From assembly GCF_023634025.1 (NCBI RefSeq), contig NZ_JALJCW010000001.1:719501-783500 (forward strand): a stretch of 64,000 bases of DNA, in the 5' to 3' direction. Position 1 is the first letter of the stretch. Every line of letters begins with the position of its first letter. Under the pieces are notes generated by a model. It searched no databases and was not told the DNA's origin. It saw only the letters and a program-made list of their open reading frames with translations. This document shows, in pieces, positions 17,783 to 27,625 of this stretch. This stretch comes from Hanstruepera flava (GTDB lineage Bacteria > Bacteroidota > Bacteroidia > Flavobacteriales > Flavobacteriaceae). The position numbers and the translations under genes are program-made.

Positions 17783-18841
17783 ATGGGCGTTAAAATAACT
17801 GGAACAGGAAGTTATATACCGAGTAAAGTTGAAAAAAACGAAAGCTTTTATAACCATGAATTTTTGAATGCAGATGGCTCTTCAATTAATAGTCCCAATG
17901 AGGTTATAGTTGAAAAGTTCAAAGCCATAACAGGTATTCAGGAAAGACGTTATATTAAAAAAGACTTACTGAATTCTGACATTGGTTTCTTTGCGGCCCA
18001 AAAGGCCATTGAAGATGCGAATATTGACAAAGAAAGCATAGATTACATTATTGTTGCCCATAATTATGGTGATGTTAAACACAACGCACAACAAAGTGAT
18101 ACTGTTCCAAGTATTGCGTCTAGAATCAAGCATTTATTAAAAATTAGGAATCCAAAATGTGTTGGTTACGACATACTTTTTGGTTGTCCTGGTTGGCTTG
18201 AAGGCGTTATTCAAGCCAAAGCTTTTATAGCATCTGGAATAGCCAATCGGTGTTTGGTGGTTGGAACAGAAACCCTATCTCGTGTAGTTGACAAACACGA
18301 TCGCGACTCCATGATATATAGTGATGGTGCTGGCGCTGTTATTGTCGAGCAAACTAATGATGAAGGTGGAATTATAGCTCACGAGACGGCCACTTTTACT
18401 TATGATGAAGCACATTTTATTTACTTTGGCGAAACCAATCATCCAGAAATAAACGATCAAAGGCGATACATAAAAATGTATGGCCGTAAAATTTATGAGT
18501 TTGCCATAACCAATGTACCCATGGCTTTGAAGACCTGTCTTGATAAAAGTGGTATTAAAATACAAGATGTAAAAAAAATATTGATCCATCAAGCCAATGA
18601 AAAAATGGACGAAGCTATTGTTAAACGTTTCTACCAACTCTACAATATGGAAATGCCAAAAGATATTATGCCCATGACCATTAATATGCTAGGCAATTCC
18701 AGTGTCGCTACTGTACCCACATTATATGACATGATTTTAAATGGGAAACTAGATAATCAAGAAATATATAAAGGAGATATTATTATATTTGCCAGTGTTG
18801 GCGCAGGCATGAATATTAATGCCGTTGTGTATCAGCAATAA
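17783..18841 (+). CDS. 3-oxoacyl-ACP synthase III-like (KAS III/FabH family) enzyme
   Basis: 352 residues with the thiolase fold. The Cys-His-Asn triad of FabH is present: C135 in DILFGCPGW, H269 in ILIHQAN and N305 in MLGNSSVATVP. It therefore should condense an acyl-CoA with malonyl-ACP or make a related C-C or ester bond. It differs from housekeeping FabH in an inserted N-terminal segment (residues 20-45) and in its neighbours: no fab or acpP gene is nearby. The methyltransferase gene begins 31 bases downstream and a glycosyltransferase follows, so it probably starts a secondary lipid pathway. Confidence 0.88.
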   Translation: MGVKITGTGSYIPSKVEKNESFYNHEFLNADGSSINSPNEVIVEKFKAITGIQERRYIKKDLLNSDIGFFAAQKAIEDANIDKESIDYIIVAHNYGDVKHNAQQSDTVPSIASRIKHLLKIRNPKCVGYDILFGCPGWLEGVIQAKAFIASGIANRCLVVGTETLSRVVDKHDRDSMIYSDGAGAVIVEQTNDEGGIIAHETATFTYDEAHFIYFGETNHPEINDQRRYIKMYGRKIYEFAITNVPMALKTCLDKSGIKIQDVKKILIHQANEKMDEAIVKRFYQLYNMEMPKDIMPMTINMLGNSSVATVPTLYDMILNGKLDNQEIYKGDIIIFASVGAGMNINAVVYQQ

Positions 18842-18872
18842 AAAGTTTGCAGCTTTTGCGGAAAATAAACAT

Positions 18873-19394
18873 ATGTACGAAAACACATTTCCAAACAAAC
18901 GTTTTAAATATACAGCTGAATTTTTACAAAAACACATCTCTAAAGATTTAAAGATTTTAGATTTAGGCGTTGATAATCCTTTTTCAAAAATAATGAAAGA
19001 AATGGGTTATCAGGTCGAAAACACATCAGGTGAAGATTTAGACCTAGAGACTTTGGCTATTGAAAATTCAGATGCAGAAGTAATAACTGCATTTGAAATT
19101 TTCGAACATCTCCTCTCTCCTTTTACCGTTTTAAAATCTATAAAAGCAGACAAATTAGTGGCAAGTGTTCCACTTCGTCTATGGTTTTCTAAAGCTTACA
19201 AAAGCAAAACCGATATGTGGGATAGACACTACCATGAGTTTGAAGATTGGCAATTTGATTGGTTGCTTGAAAAAGCGGGTTGGAAAATTGTAGATAGAGA
19301 AAAGTGGACTAATCCTACCAAAAAATTAGGATTAAGACCTCTTTTACGATGGTTTACTCCTAGATATTACATAGTTTACGCTGAACGTATTTAA
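18873..19394 (+). CDS. SAM-dependent methyltransferase-like protein
   Basis: 173 residues from the ATG at 18873, shortly after the KAS III-like gene; in-frame starts further upstream would overlap that gene. The N-terminal LKILDLGVDNPFS resembles methyltransferase motif I but the Gly-x-Gly is weak (DLGVDNPF). The segment ITAFEIFEHLLSP matches the post-motif of class I methyltransferases such as UbiG-like enzymes. The C-terminal part has a Tyr/Trp-rich helix (DWQFDWLLEKAGW). Tight spacing with both neighbours makes it part of the same operon. Substrate unknown. Confidence 0.75.
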   Translation: MYENTFPNKRFKYTAEFLQKHISKDLKILDLGVDNPFSKIMKEMGYQVENTSGEDLDLETLAIENSDAEVITAFEIFEHLLSPFTVLKSIKADKLVASVPLRLWFSKAYKSKTDMWDRHYHEFEDWQFDWLLEKAGWKIVDREKWTNPTKKLGLRPLLRWFTPRYYIVYAERI

Positions 19395-19396
19395 TT

Positions 19397-20245
19397 TTGA
19401 ACTTCTACATCGTCATACCAGCCCACAATGAAGCATCTTTTATTGGAAAAACTTTGCAATCACTAGCAAACCAAACCCTATTACCAAAACAAGTTGTGGT
19501 TGTAAATGACAATTCAACAGATGACACACAAGATAAAGTTGAATCCTTTGCATCAAAACATGATTGGATAACATTACTAAACATAACTTCTTCAGATAGT
19601 CATTTACCAGGCAGTAAAATTATAAATGCCTTTTATAAGGGGTTTGAAACTTTGGATGACAACTATGATGTGATTTGCAAATTTGACGCCGATTTAATTT
19701 TTCCGAAAAATTATTTAGAAACGATTTCATCTCATTTTGAAAAAAACAAACGATTAGGAATGGCTTCGGGTTTTTGCTACATTGAAAATAATGGAGAGTG
19801 GGTTCTTGAAAATCTGACCAGAAAAGACCACATTCGAGGCGCATTGAAAGCTTACAGAAAAGCTTGTTTTTTAGAAATTGGAAAATTAAAACCTTCCATG
19901 GGCTGGGACACAGTTGATGAACTTCTAGCAAAATATTATGGTTGGAGCATTTTCACAGATGAATCCCTTCATGTTAAACACTTAAAACCAACTGGAGTAA
20001 GCTATAACAAAACGGCTAAATACCTTCAAGGTGAAGCCATGTACAAGATGAGATATGGATTTGTTATTACTTTTATATCAGCTTTAAAACTGGCTTACAA
20101 AAAAAGGAGTTTACTTTTATTTAAAGACTATATGTCTGGATATTTGAGAGCTCAAAAAAACAAAGTTGAACAATTGGTTACAAAAAAACAAGGACAATTT
20201 ATTCGTAAAATTAGATGGCAAGGCATAAAAAAAAGAGTGATGTAA
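19397..20245 (+). CDS. glycosyltransferase family 2 protein (TTG start)
   Basis: 282 residues. The GT-A fold begins at once (FYIVIPAHNEASFIGKTL), with VVVNDNSTDDT for nucleotide binding and the DxD-type motif KFDADLIF near residue 95. The start is TTG at 19397, two bases after the methyltransferase stop codon; no ATG is available upstream in frame. A basic C-terminal tail may hold it at the membrane. Third gene of the KAS III/methyltransferase/glycosyltransferase unit, so it may glycosylate the product of the first two. The stop codon lies inside a terminator hairpin. Confidence 0.9.
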   Translation: MNFYIVIPAHNEASFIGKTLQSLANQTLLPKQVVVVNDNSTDDTQDKVESFASKHDWITLLNITSSDSHLPGSKIINAFYKGFETLDDNYDVICKFDADLIFPKNYLETISSHFEKNKRLGMASGFCYIENNGEWVLENLTRKDHIRGALKAYRKACFLEIGKLKPSMGWDTVDELLAKYYGWSIFTDESLHVKHLKPTGVSYNKTAKYLQGEAMYKMRYGFVITFISALKLAYKKRSLLLFKDYMSGYLRAQKNKVEQLVTKKQGQFIRKIRWQGIKKRVM

Positions 20246-20258
20246 ACATCACCCTTTT
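20231..20258. terminator. terminator at end of glycosyltransferase gene
   Basis: A stem of 12 pairs with one mismatch: AAAAGAGTGATG and CATCACCCTTTT with a short loop, flanked by A and T tracts. It overlaps the stop codon at 20243-20245 and could also serve the convergent gene. Confidence 0.7.
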
Positions 20259-20281
20259 AAAGCTACAATGATAAAAAGTAT

Positions 20282-21949
20282 TTAATTCTTTTTCAATAGC
20301 TTTTTAACTGTTCGTTCTCCATTCGTTTCATTCACTATAACCAAAATATATGGGCCTACATTTAAACTATTCAAGTTTAAATTAATTACCTTATTTGTCA
20401 TTCGTTTTTCAACTCTTTTATTTAAAACTGGTGTATTATATAAATCATAAACTGAAATACTATAAGAATCTGAATTATTTGGTAGCTTTAAATTTGTATA
20501 TGAACTAGCTGGATTTGGGTATAAATTAAATTTACTTAAAGCTTCTGTTCTTGTGACGGTAATTGGATTAGACAATGAATAGCACCCCATTAAATCTGCA
20601 GCATTCGTAACATCTGTTAAATCAACGCTATCCGCATAACTCAAATGCCAGATTAGGCAAACGCCAACTCCTGCTCCTTCTAAATCAAATGGTGGACTTG
20701 GTGGAGTAGCTAATATATTTAAATTATCATCTGTAATTACCCATAATGAGTTATCTCCCATGGCACCGTCCAATGTTACATCAAACGAATCACTTTCACC
20801 ATCTCCGGCAATTATTTCTATCTCTGTGTCACCACTTCCTGCTATAGCTAACTCGCCACCGTTGACTCCATTTCTTGTTACTGTTATTGGATTTGATAAA
20901 TCATAACATCCCATCAAATCTGCAGCATTCGTAACATCTGTTAAATCAACGCTATCCGCATAACTCAAATGCCAGATTAGGCAAACGCCTTCACCAGCGC
21001 CTTCTAAATCAAATGGTGGGCTTGGCGGTGTACCCAGTATATTTAGATTATCATCTGTAATTACCCATAATGAGTTATCTCCCATAGCACCTTCTAATGT
21101 CACATCAAACGAATCACTTTCACCATCACCAGCACATATTTCAATCTCTGTGTCTCCACTTCCTGCTATAGCTAACTCGCCGCCGTTAACTCCATTTCTT
21201 GTTACTGTTATTGGATTTGATAAATCATAACATCCCATTAAATCTGCAGCATTAGTAACACCAGTTAAATCTACACTATCAGCATAACTCAAATGCCAAA
21301 TTAAGCAAACGCCTTCACCAGCACCTTCTAAATCAAATGGTGGGCTTGGCGGTGTGCCCAGTATATTCAGATTATCATCTGTAATAACCCATAATGAATT
21401 ATCTCCCAAAGCACCTTCTAATGTCACATCAAAAGCATCACTTTCACCATCACCAGCACATATTTCAATTTCTGTGTCTCCACTTCCTGCTATAGCTAAC
21501 TCGCCACCTTCTGGAAGCATAGTGCGTGTAACTTCAATATAATTGGACAAATCGTAACGACCTCTTAAATCGTCAAGATTATCAATATGTCTGAATGGAG
21601 GGATTCCATTATAGGCCAAATGCCATATACGGCAAACTCCAGGTGTTGCTCCATTTAAATCAAATGGTGGCGCATCTGGCAAAGCTAAAATATTGTTATT
21701 ATCATCTGTTATTATCCATTGTCTTAACCGTCCAGAATCTCCTTCAACAGTCACATAAATAGGGTCTGGTTCGGAATCAATACAAATCGTAGTATTGTCA
21801 TTTGTTGAAATAACACCACCATCAACATGACTGTTAGGGTTTTGTGCTATAGTGTAACTTTGACCAATAAACATAAACACAAAAAAGGTGAATAAATAAG
21901 TAAAATTGTGATAGAATTTGGGGTTCCGAATGTGTAATTTACTTTTCAT
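20282..21949 (-). CDS. secreted repeat protein with T9SS type A sorting domain
   Basis: 555 residues. A signal peptide occupies about residues 12-36, ending in T-I-A-Q. One divergent module (44-147) is followed by three near-identical 108-residue modules (148-255, 256-363, 364-468), each starting GGELAIAGSGDTE and ending in a SNPITVTR segment. The last 87 residues are a T9SS sorting domain, starting FNLYPNPAS and ending in a basic K-K-L-L-K-K tail, so the protein should be exported and attached to the cell surface or released. Each module has Cys residues at fixed places, but the last module has Ile in place of the first Cys. Binding target unknown. Confidence 0.92.
   Translation of the reverse strand: MKSKLHIRNPKFYHNFTYLFTFFVFMFIGQSYTIAQNPNSHVDGGVISTNDNTTICIDSEPDPIYVTVEGDSGRLRQWIITDDNNNILALPDAPPFDLNGATPGVCRIWHLAYNGIPPFRHIDNLDDLRGRYDLSNYIEVTRTMLPEGGELAIAGSGDTEIEICAGDGESDAFDVTLEGALGDNSLWVITDDNLNILGTPPSPPFDLEGAGEGVCLIWHLSYADSVDLTGVTNAADLMGCYDLSNPITVTRNGVNGGELAIAGSGDTEIEICAGDGESDSFDVTLEGAMGDNSLWVITDDNLNILGTPPSPPFDLEGAGEGVCLIWHLSYADSVDLTDVTNAADLMGCYDLSNPITVTRNGVNGGELAIAGSGDTEIEIIAGDGESDSFDVTLDGAMGDNSLWVITDDNLNILATPPSPPFDLEGAGVGVCLIWHLSYADSVDLTDVTNAADLMGCYSLSNPITVTRTEALSKFNLYPNPASSYTNLKLPNNSDSYSISVYDLYNTPVLNKRVEKRMTNKVINLNLNSLNVGPYILVIVNETNGERTVKKLLKKN
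20546..21508 (-). repeat. three tandem 324-bp coding repeats
   Basis: Units at 21508-21185, 21184-20861 and 20860-20546 have exactly 324-bp periodicity; for example the string GCAGCATT starts at 20598 and 20922 and a close variant at 21246. The first and second units, and long parts of the third, are nearly identical at DNA level, which points to recent duplication. Confidence 0.9.
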
Positions 21950-22046
21950 TTTTGTAGAATTTTATTAGTGAAAAGCTAAATTAATGTTGAAAAGAAAATA
22001 AAAATGTTAGGTAGCTAACATTTTGACAATTAAGTTATTTGTTTTT

Positions 22047-22853
22047 TCAGAAAAACCAGTGCTTATAATTATTTGATGATTCCAACCTATTTTCTAACTC
22101 ATCATCTAACTCTGGAAAAAAATCTATACCTGTTATTTCTTCAACTTCATCTACCGATATTACAAAGTTATAAAGTGGTTTGCTGGAATTTTCATGAGGC
22201 ATCAAGAATGCCAAAACTTTTGGTTTACCAGAATTGTAATCCATAATTACCTTATAGAACTGATTGGGAACTGTCACTTCTTCTGTACCGATGGTTTTCA
22301 TGTTTCCTTTTAAAACGCCTCCAGTTACCACAAAAACGCCATCATAACGATTGGCCCAATAACGAACTTTTTGCTCTAAGGCATTCCAAATTCCAGAATT
22401 AAATTGGTGCTCCTGAGGACTAATATTACTGGTTAAAAAGGTTTCATCATGAGCTTCTTGACTATAACGTCTGTCGCCAGCAGGACACAAATGCCCACGA
22501 TCGTATCCAGAATTCTTATAATTCCTCCAACTAGCCGCACCAGTCTTTACAGCCTTGTCAATTTCAAAATACGGTCTATCGAAATCAGAATTGGAAAGAT
22601 GTTCTTTTTTTAGTTCATAAGCGACCCATTCGGCTTGTTCGTGAGGTTCACTATAGCTTAAAGAATAAGCATTATGATGAACTATTTGTTCAGTGGTACT
22701 CGTAGGTAGAAAAAAAGCTATTGTAGGATTTTTTGGCAGTTTGCCTTGCTCTACTATAGCTTCTTGTTCTTTTTTATCAAGATAATATTCATATCCATAT
22801 ATTCCAACAACCAAAACAATAGCTATAATTGAATATATGGTACGTTTTTTCAT
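22047..22853 (-). CDS. DNA/RNA non-specific endonuclease (NUC1/NucA family)
   Basis: 268 residues. One N-terminal membrane segment or uncleaved signal (residues 5-25) places the enzyme outside the cytoplasm. The beta-beta-alpha-metal active site is complete: DRGH in GYDRGHLCPAGDRR, then the Asn in FLTSNISPQ and a downstream Q-x-x-x-N-x-x-x-W. Such nucleases degrade external DNA or RNA for nutrients or biofilm turnover. Its ATG overlaps the valS stop codon by one base (TAATG), so it is translated with valS from one mRNA, an odd partner for a secreted nuclease. Confidence 0.93.
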   Translation of the reverse strand: MKKRTIYSIIAIVLVVGIYGYEYYLDKKEQEAIVEQGKLPKNPTIAFFLPTSTTEQIVHHNAYSLSYSEPHEQAEWVAYELKKEHLSNSDFDRPYFEIDKAVKTGAASWRNYKNSGYDRGHLCPAGDRRYSQEAHDETFLTSNISPQEHQFNSGIWNALEQKVRYWANRYDGVFVVTGGVLKGNMKTIGTEEVTVPNQFYKVIMDYNSGKPKVLAFLMPHENSSKPLYNFVISVDEVEEITGIDFFPELDDELENRLESSNNYKHWFF

Positions 22854-25489
22854 TATTGAAGGTTGGCTAAACTCGCTTTTAATGTTTCAATTTTAGCTAA
22901 AGCATCAGCTTCCTTTTTCTTCTCGCTAGCCACTACTTGTTCCGGAGCACCCGACATGAAACGTTCATTTGACAATTTTTTCTGAACAGAATTTAAGAAC
23001 CCTTCTATATAATTCAATTCTTCAGTTAACTTTTTTATTTCCTCATCAACGTTAATAGCTCCTGATATTGGAATAAAATATTCATTAGACTTTACCCTGA
23101 AAGTCAATGCACCATCAACAGCTTCGGAAACATATTCAATAGCCTCTAGGTTACCCAACTTTTTAATTACCTCATCAAAAATAGTTTGTGCATTTTCATT
23201 ATTTATAACCGAAAAACCAATACTATCTTTAAAAGAAATATTTTTTTCCTTTCTAATATTACGAATGCCCGAAACCACTTCTTGTGCAAAATCGAATCCA
23301 GAAATCAGCTCATTATTTACAGATTTATTCTCTGGCCATTTAGCAACAATAAGGGCTTCCTCTGGCTGTCTTTCTTCCATATACTGCCAAATTTCTTCAG
23401 TTAAAAATGGCATAAACGGATGTAATGTTTTTAAGATATTTTCGAAACTCGCAATAACTCCTTCAAGTGTTTTAGCATCAATGGGTTGTTGGTATGCAGG
23501 TTTAACAATTTCTAATAACCACGATGCAAAATCATCCCAAATTAGCTTATATGTTGCCATTAAGGCATCAGACAAACGGTATTTGCTGTAATGGTCTTCT
23601 ATTTCAGCTAAAGTTTCTTGAAATTTTGCTTCAAACCACTCTAAAGCAACTTTACTCGATTCTGGTTGCTCTATAGCATCACTTACTTCCCAACCCTTTA
23701 CTAATCGGAAAGCATTCCAGATTTTATTAGCGAAGCCTTTTCCTTGATTACAAAGCGCTTCATCAAACATTAAATCGTTTCCTGCTGCCGAACTCAACAA
23801 CAATCCTACTCGAACGCCATCGGCTCCGTAATCGTCAATAAGCTTAAGGGCATCTGGTGAATTCCCTAATGACTTACTCATTTTGCGACGTTGCTTATCA
23901 CGTACCAAACCTGTTAGATACACATTTTCAAAAGGCTTTTCGCCTTTATATTCATATCCTGCAATAATCATTCGTGCCACCCAGAAAAAGAGGATGTCTG
24001 GACCCGTAACCAAATCATTGGTTGGATAGTAATAGTTTATTTCTTCGTTTTCAGGGTTTCTGATGCCATCAAACACAGACATTGGCCATAACCAGGATGA
24101 GAACCAAGTATCTAAAGCATCAGAATCTTGACGTAAATCATGTGTTGAAAGCTGGTTGTTTCCAGTTTTTCCCTTTGCTATAACCAGTGCTGCTTCTAGA
24201 CTTTCAGCCACCACAAAGTCTTCCTTACCATCACCATAATAATAGGCTGGAATTTGTTGGCCCCAAAGTAACTGACGTGAAATATTCCAGTCACGAATGT
24301 TTTCCATCCAATGACGATAGGTATTCTCAAACTTTTTGGGGAATAATTTAATATCTGGTTTATCACCTAAAACTGCTTCAATTGCCGGTTTTACCAATTC
24401 TTCCATTTTTAAAAACCACTGATCTGACAATCTTGGTTCGATAATGGCTTTGGTTCGCTCAGAAATACCAACACGATTGGTATAGTCCTCAATTTTGACA
24501 ATATGCCCCTTTTCTTCTAATTCTTTTACAATTTCCTTTCTAACTACAAAACGGTCTTTGCCTTCATAATGCAAGCCATAGCTATTTAATGTAGCATCTT
24601 CGTTGAATATATCTATAACTTCCAAATTGTGTTTATCGCCTAGAACCTTATCATTTTCATCATGTGCAGGCGTTACTTTTAAACAGCCTGTTCCAAACTC
24701 AACATCAACATATTCATCTTCAATTATTGGGATAACACGACCATTTATAGGCACTATGGCTTTTTTCCCTCTTAAATTGGTATGGCGTTCATCATTAGGG
24801 TTAATACAAATTGCCGTATCGCCTAAAATAGTTTCAGGTCTTGTTGTAGCAATAGTCAAGATGTCTTCACAACCTTCAACCTTATAATTTACATAATAAA
24901 GTTTCCCTTGCTTTTCTATGTATTCAACCTCTTCATCAGAAAGGGTTGTTTTAGCTTCAGGATCCCAGTTGACCATGCGATAACCACGATAAATCATGCC
25001 TTTGTTGTATAAATCCACAAAAACCTGAATTACAGCTTCTGACATATCGTCATCCATGGTAAACTTGGTTCTTTCCCAATCACAAGAACAACCCAATTTT
25101 TTCAGTTGCTCAAGAATAACACCTCCATATTCATGTGTCCAATCCCAAGCGTGCTTCAAGAACTCTTCACGAGTCAAATCGTTCTTATCGATTCCTTGTT
25201 CTTTCAATTTAGCAACCACTTTAGCCTCTGTAGCAATAGATGCATGATCCGTTCCGGGAACCCAACACGCATTCTTGCCCTGTAAACGTGCACGACGAAT
25301 CAATACATCCTGAATCGTATTATTTAACATATGCCCCATATGCAAGACACCTGTAACATTTGGTGGTGGAATAACAATGGTATATGGCTCTCTATTATCT
25401 GGTTTAGAATGAAAAAAATTATGTTTCATCCAATAATCATACCACTTACCTTCTACCTGATTGGCATCATATTTTGACGGAATTTGCAT
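22853..25489 (-). CDS. valS: valyl-tRNA synthetase
   Basis: 878 residues from the ATG at 25489, where the class Ia N-terminus ([20 protein letters not shown]) begins. The HIGH-type motif reads HMGHMLNN and the KMSKS motif is in [11 protein letters not shown]. The C-terminal coiled coil that contacts tRNA-Val closes the protein ([17 protein letters not shown] onward). A TACTTTTG box at 25527-25520 excludes the more upstream TTG start. Charges tRNA-Val in the cytoplasm, with editing by the CP1 domain. The DNA overlap with the nuclease gene couples the two. Confidence 0.98.
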   Translation of the reverse strand: MQIPSKYDANQVEGKWYDYWMKHNFFHSKPDNREPYTIVIPPPNVTGVLHMGHMLNNTIQDVLIRRARLQGKNACWVPGTDHASIATEAKVVAKLKEQGIDKNDLTREEFLKHAWDWTHEYGGVILEQLKKLGCSCDWERTKFTMDDDMSEAVIQVFVDLYNKGMIYRGYRMVNWDPEAKTTLSDEEVEYIEKQGKLYYVNYKVEGCEDILTIATTRPETILGDTAICINPNDERHTNLRGKKAIVPINGRVIPIIEDEYVDVEFGTGCLKVTPAHDENDKVLGDKHNLEVIDIFNEDATLNSYGLHYEGKDRFVVRKEIVKELEEKGHIVKIEDYTNRVGISERTKAIIEPRLSDQWFLKMEELVKPAIEAVLGDKPDIKLFPKKFENTYRHWMENIRDWNISRQLLWGQQIPAYYYGDGKEDFVVAESLEAALVIAKGKTGNNQLSTHDLRQDSDALDTWFSSWLWPMSVFDGIRNPENEEINYYYPTNDLVTGPDILFFWVARMIIAGYEYKGEKPFENVYLTGLVRDKQRRKMSKSLGNSPDALKLIDDYGADGVRVGLLLSSAAGNDLMFDEALCNQGKGFANKIWNAFRLVKGWEVSDAIEQPESSKVALEWFEAKFQETLAEIEDHYSKYRLSDALMATYKLIWDDFASWLLEIVKPAYQQPIDAKTLEGVIASFENILKTLHPFMPFLTEEIWQYMEERQPEEALIVAKWPENKSVNNELISGFDFAQEVVSGIRNIRKEKNISFKDSIGFSVINNENAQTIFDEVIKKLGNLEAIEYVSEAVDGALTFRVKSNEYFIPISGAINVDEEIKKLTEELNYIEGFLNSVQKKLSNERFMSGAPEQVVASEKKKEADALAKIETLKASLANLQ

Positions 25490-25519
25490 ACTTTGGAATA
25501 GTTTTTGAAATATAACATG

Positions 25520-25527
25520 CAAAAGTA
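25520..25527 (-). promoter_or_regulatory. putative -7 box of valS
   Basis: TACTTTTG on the minus strand, 30 bases before the valS ATG. It sets the start codon, since an in-frame TTG lies inside the box. Confidence 0.55.
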
Positions 25528-25593
25528 CTTATATTTCTTTTTTATATAAAATTATATGAATGTATTATGTACTTTTATTTAAGTTGATGGTAA

Positions 25594-25624
25594 TTGCATG
25601 CATGCATTACGTCTAATAATTTTG
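25594..25624 (+). promoter_or_regulatory. putative promoter of DUF1573 gene
   Basis: TTG at 25594-25596, 20 bases, then TAATTTTG at 25617-25624. Both flavobacterial elements are present. The gene start is 51 bases further on. Confidence 0.55.
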
Positions 25625-25675
25625 CACAATGAATAAAAAGTAAGTATGTTTACGAACGATTTAAATAGAAATATT

Positions 25676-26104
25676 ATGAAACAGCTAATCACATTATTAT
25701 TTATCGGTTTAATTGGGTTTTCAGTCAATGCCCAAGATAAAGTTGCTAAAATTGAATTTAAAACAACTACGGTAGATTATGGAACAATTGAAAAAGGCGC
25801 TGATGGTGTTAGAACTTTTGAATTTACAAATACAGGTGATGCACCGTTAATTATCTCTAAAGTAACTTCAAGTTGCGGTTGTACAGTTCCTAAAAAACCT
25901 GACGGTCCAATTGCGCCAGGTGAAACAGGCGAAATACAAGTAAAATATGACACTAATAGAGTTAACCCTATTAGAAAAACCATAACTGTTATTTCTAATG
26001 CCGAAACTCCTACGGTAGCACTTAAAATAAAGGGTGAAGTAATTGACCCAAGTAAGACAAGTGTTCTTGAAAAGAAAAAAGATAAAAGTGTCATGGAAAA
26101 ATAA
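25676..26104 (+). CDS. DUF1573 domain secreted protein
   Basis: 142 residues from the ATG at 25676, which opens a signal peptide (MKQLITLLFIGLIGFSVNAQ). The DUF1573 core follows: D-Y-G-T-I-E-K-G, then F-E-F-T-N-T-G-D-A-P-L, the SSCGCTVP motif with two Cys, and Y-D-T-N-R as a typical closing strand. The fold is an Ig-like/ASH-type beta sandwich found in secreted and envelope proteins of Bacteroidota. A Lys-rich tail ends the chain. Role unknown. Own promoter and terminator, so a single-gene unit. Confidence 0.9.
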   Translation: MKQLITLLFIGLIGFSVNAQDKVAKIEFKTTTVDYGTIEKGADGVRTFEFTNTGDAPLIISKVTSSCGCTVPKKPDGPIAPGETGEIQVKYDTNRVNPIRKTITVISNAETPTVALKIKGEVIDPSKTSVLEKKKDKSVMEK

Positions 26105-26126
26105 CATCCTTTACTAGAATCTAAAC

Positions 26127-26158
26127 AAAAAACCTTGAGTAATTGCTCAAGGTTTTTT
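26127..26158. terminator. bidirectional terminator
   Basis: A 13-bp stem, AAAAAACCTTGAG with CTCAAGGTTTTTT, and a 6-base loop. It lies between the convergent DUF1573 and protease genes. Confidence 0.9.
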
Positions 26159-26160
26159 GT

Positions 26161-27504
26161 TTAGATTAAATCAATAAGCCTGAATTGATATTCGTATACG
26201 CGTCCATTTCTATCAATCAACACCTTCATTCGTTTTCCACTTTTTCCGTTAAGCAATTCAATAACTTCCTGTAAAGTATAATCTTTTACGTCTTTGTTAT
26301 TGACTTTTAAAATAATATCACCCAACTCCATTCCTGCATGTTTCGCAGGGCTATTATCTCTTAATTTTGCTATTTGGAAGGCAGGTCTTACATCAAACCT
26401 ATAATCTCGCTCTGTATTCCTAATAGAAACGAATTCAGTTACATCTTTTGCAAATGTCAACCTGCCATTGTTTAGGCTGTAATAATAATCCTTTACTACC
26501 CTTATTCCTCTTTGCTCTAAATCAATTCCGCTTTTATTATAGGTAAACTCGCTTTTAAAATTGCTGTTTTTCTTAAGAATCAAGGTTTTGTTCTGGTAAT
26601 TAAAAACCAGGTTAAAACGACGGAGAATTTCAGCTCCAATTGTCCCATTCCTATCATTGTTCTGTTTTAAAATTTCAATTGAAGACCCTTCAGGAAAAGC
26701 TACAAGAGATTTATTTAATTTAAACTGTTGAATAGAGAGCGATTCAACTCGAGAGCGCTTACCATAAAGACTTCCGCTTAAACCGTAACCCAAAAAATCA
26801 TCAATGTATTTTTGGTTTGAAACAATATCCTGTGTTTCATCTTCAAAAAGCCACAAGGCATCACTTGCTCCCGTATCTAATAAAACATGAATTGGCACTT
26901 GTTGTTCAGCAATTACAACAGATGCTCTAATATGAGGCTTACCATTCCGTAAGGTTAAATCTACACGTTCGCATTTCTTACAAATACGCTCTTTATACTT
27001 ATCATGGTTGATAAGTTTGAGGTATTTTGAATTATAGTTTATTTCTACAACAAAATCTTTAAATAAATCATAACCAATAATACCATGAATAGGAATACCC
27101 AATTTGGGCGAATAATCCAATCCAGTATTAAAAGCCGCAAAAATAGTATGGTTATAACTTACCGCATCACCAATTTTAATCTTGTTTCTTTTAGATTTAA
27201 TGGCCTCAACTAATTGACCATCACCTAAACCTTTTAAATAAATTGGGGACACGTTGCTTTCGTTTAACACTTCATCATCCTCATTTACATTAAACAAAAT
27301 AGGCTTACTAACTCCCGAATCTAAAATAAATGACAACTCCACATTATTAATTTCAACAGGAATTATAATAAGGTTATTAATTAATTGAAATTGTATTTTA
27401 TCTAACCCTGTATGGTTTTTGAGCTCAAAAGTGCCCGTTTGGGCAACAACGGTAAGACCCAAAAACATATAAAAAGTTAATAAAATAAAAGCTAAACGCT
27501 TCAT
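26161..27504 (-). CDS. retropepsin-like aspartyl protease with PDZ domain
   Basis: 447 residues from the ATG at 27504, which begins a signal peptide (MKRLAFILLTFYMFLGLTVVAQ); the open frame upstream gives no better start. Two aspartyl-protease motifs are present, ILDSGVS in the first lobe and LLDTGAS in the second, so both catalytic Asp are on one chain as in pepsins. A PDZ domain with the carboxylate loop region (GMELGDIILKVNNKDV) ends the protein. Predicted location is periplasm or outer-membrane face. Substrate unknown; the PDZ may recognise C-termini of envelope proteins. Confidence 0.88.
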   Translation of the reverse strand: MKRLAFILLTFYMFLGLTVVAQTGTFELKNHTGLDKIQFQLINNLIIIPVEINNVELSFILDSGVSKPILFNVNEDDEVLNESNVSPIYLKGLGDGQLVEAIKSKRNKIKIGDAVSYNHTIFAAFNTGLDYSPKLGIPIHGIIGYDLFKDFVVEINYNSKYLKLINHDKYKERICKKCERVDLTLRNGKPHIRASVVIAEQQVPIHVLLDTGASDALWLFEDETQDIVSNQKYIDDFLGYGLSGSLYGKRSRVESLSIQQFKLNKSLVAFPEGSSIEILKQNNDRNGTIGAEILRRFNLVFNYQNKTLILKKNSNFKSEFTYNKSGIDLEQRGIRVVKDYYYSLNNGRLTFAKDVTEFVSIRNTERDYRFDVRPAFQIAKLRDNSPAKHAGMELGDIILKVNNKDVKDYTLQEVIELLNGKSGKRMKVLIDRNGRVYEYQFRLIDLI

Positions 27505-27625
27505 GACTTTGATTATAAGGTAGTTAAAATATACAAAAAATATCAATAACAAAGCCAATTACATGAGGTATTTAACTATTAATTTCATTAAAATTTCAGA
27601 ACTTTGCGACTAAATTTTTCAGACC

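Noticed and set aside
18275-18637. 120-codon minus frame over the KAS III-like gene
   Set aside because: Opposite to a gene with intact catalytic residues and no own signals.
20546-21508. Regular repeats that might suggest a CRISPR or minisatellite array
   Set aside because: Period 324 bp, no spacers, and the repeats encode protein modules in frame.
25777-26094. Minus-strand frame of 105 codons over the DUF1573 gene
   Set aside because: Antisense shadow; the plus strand has signal peptide, domain, promoter and terminator.
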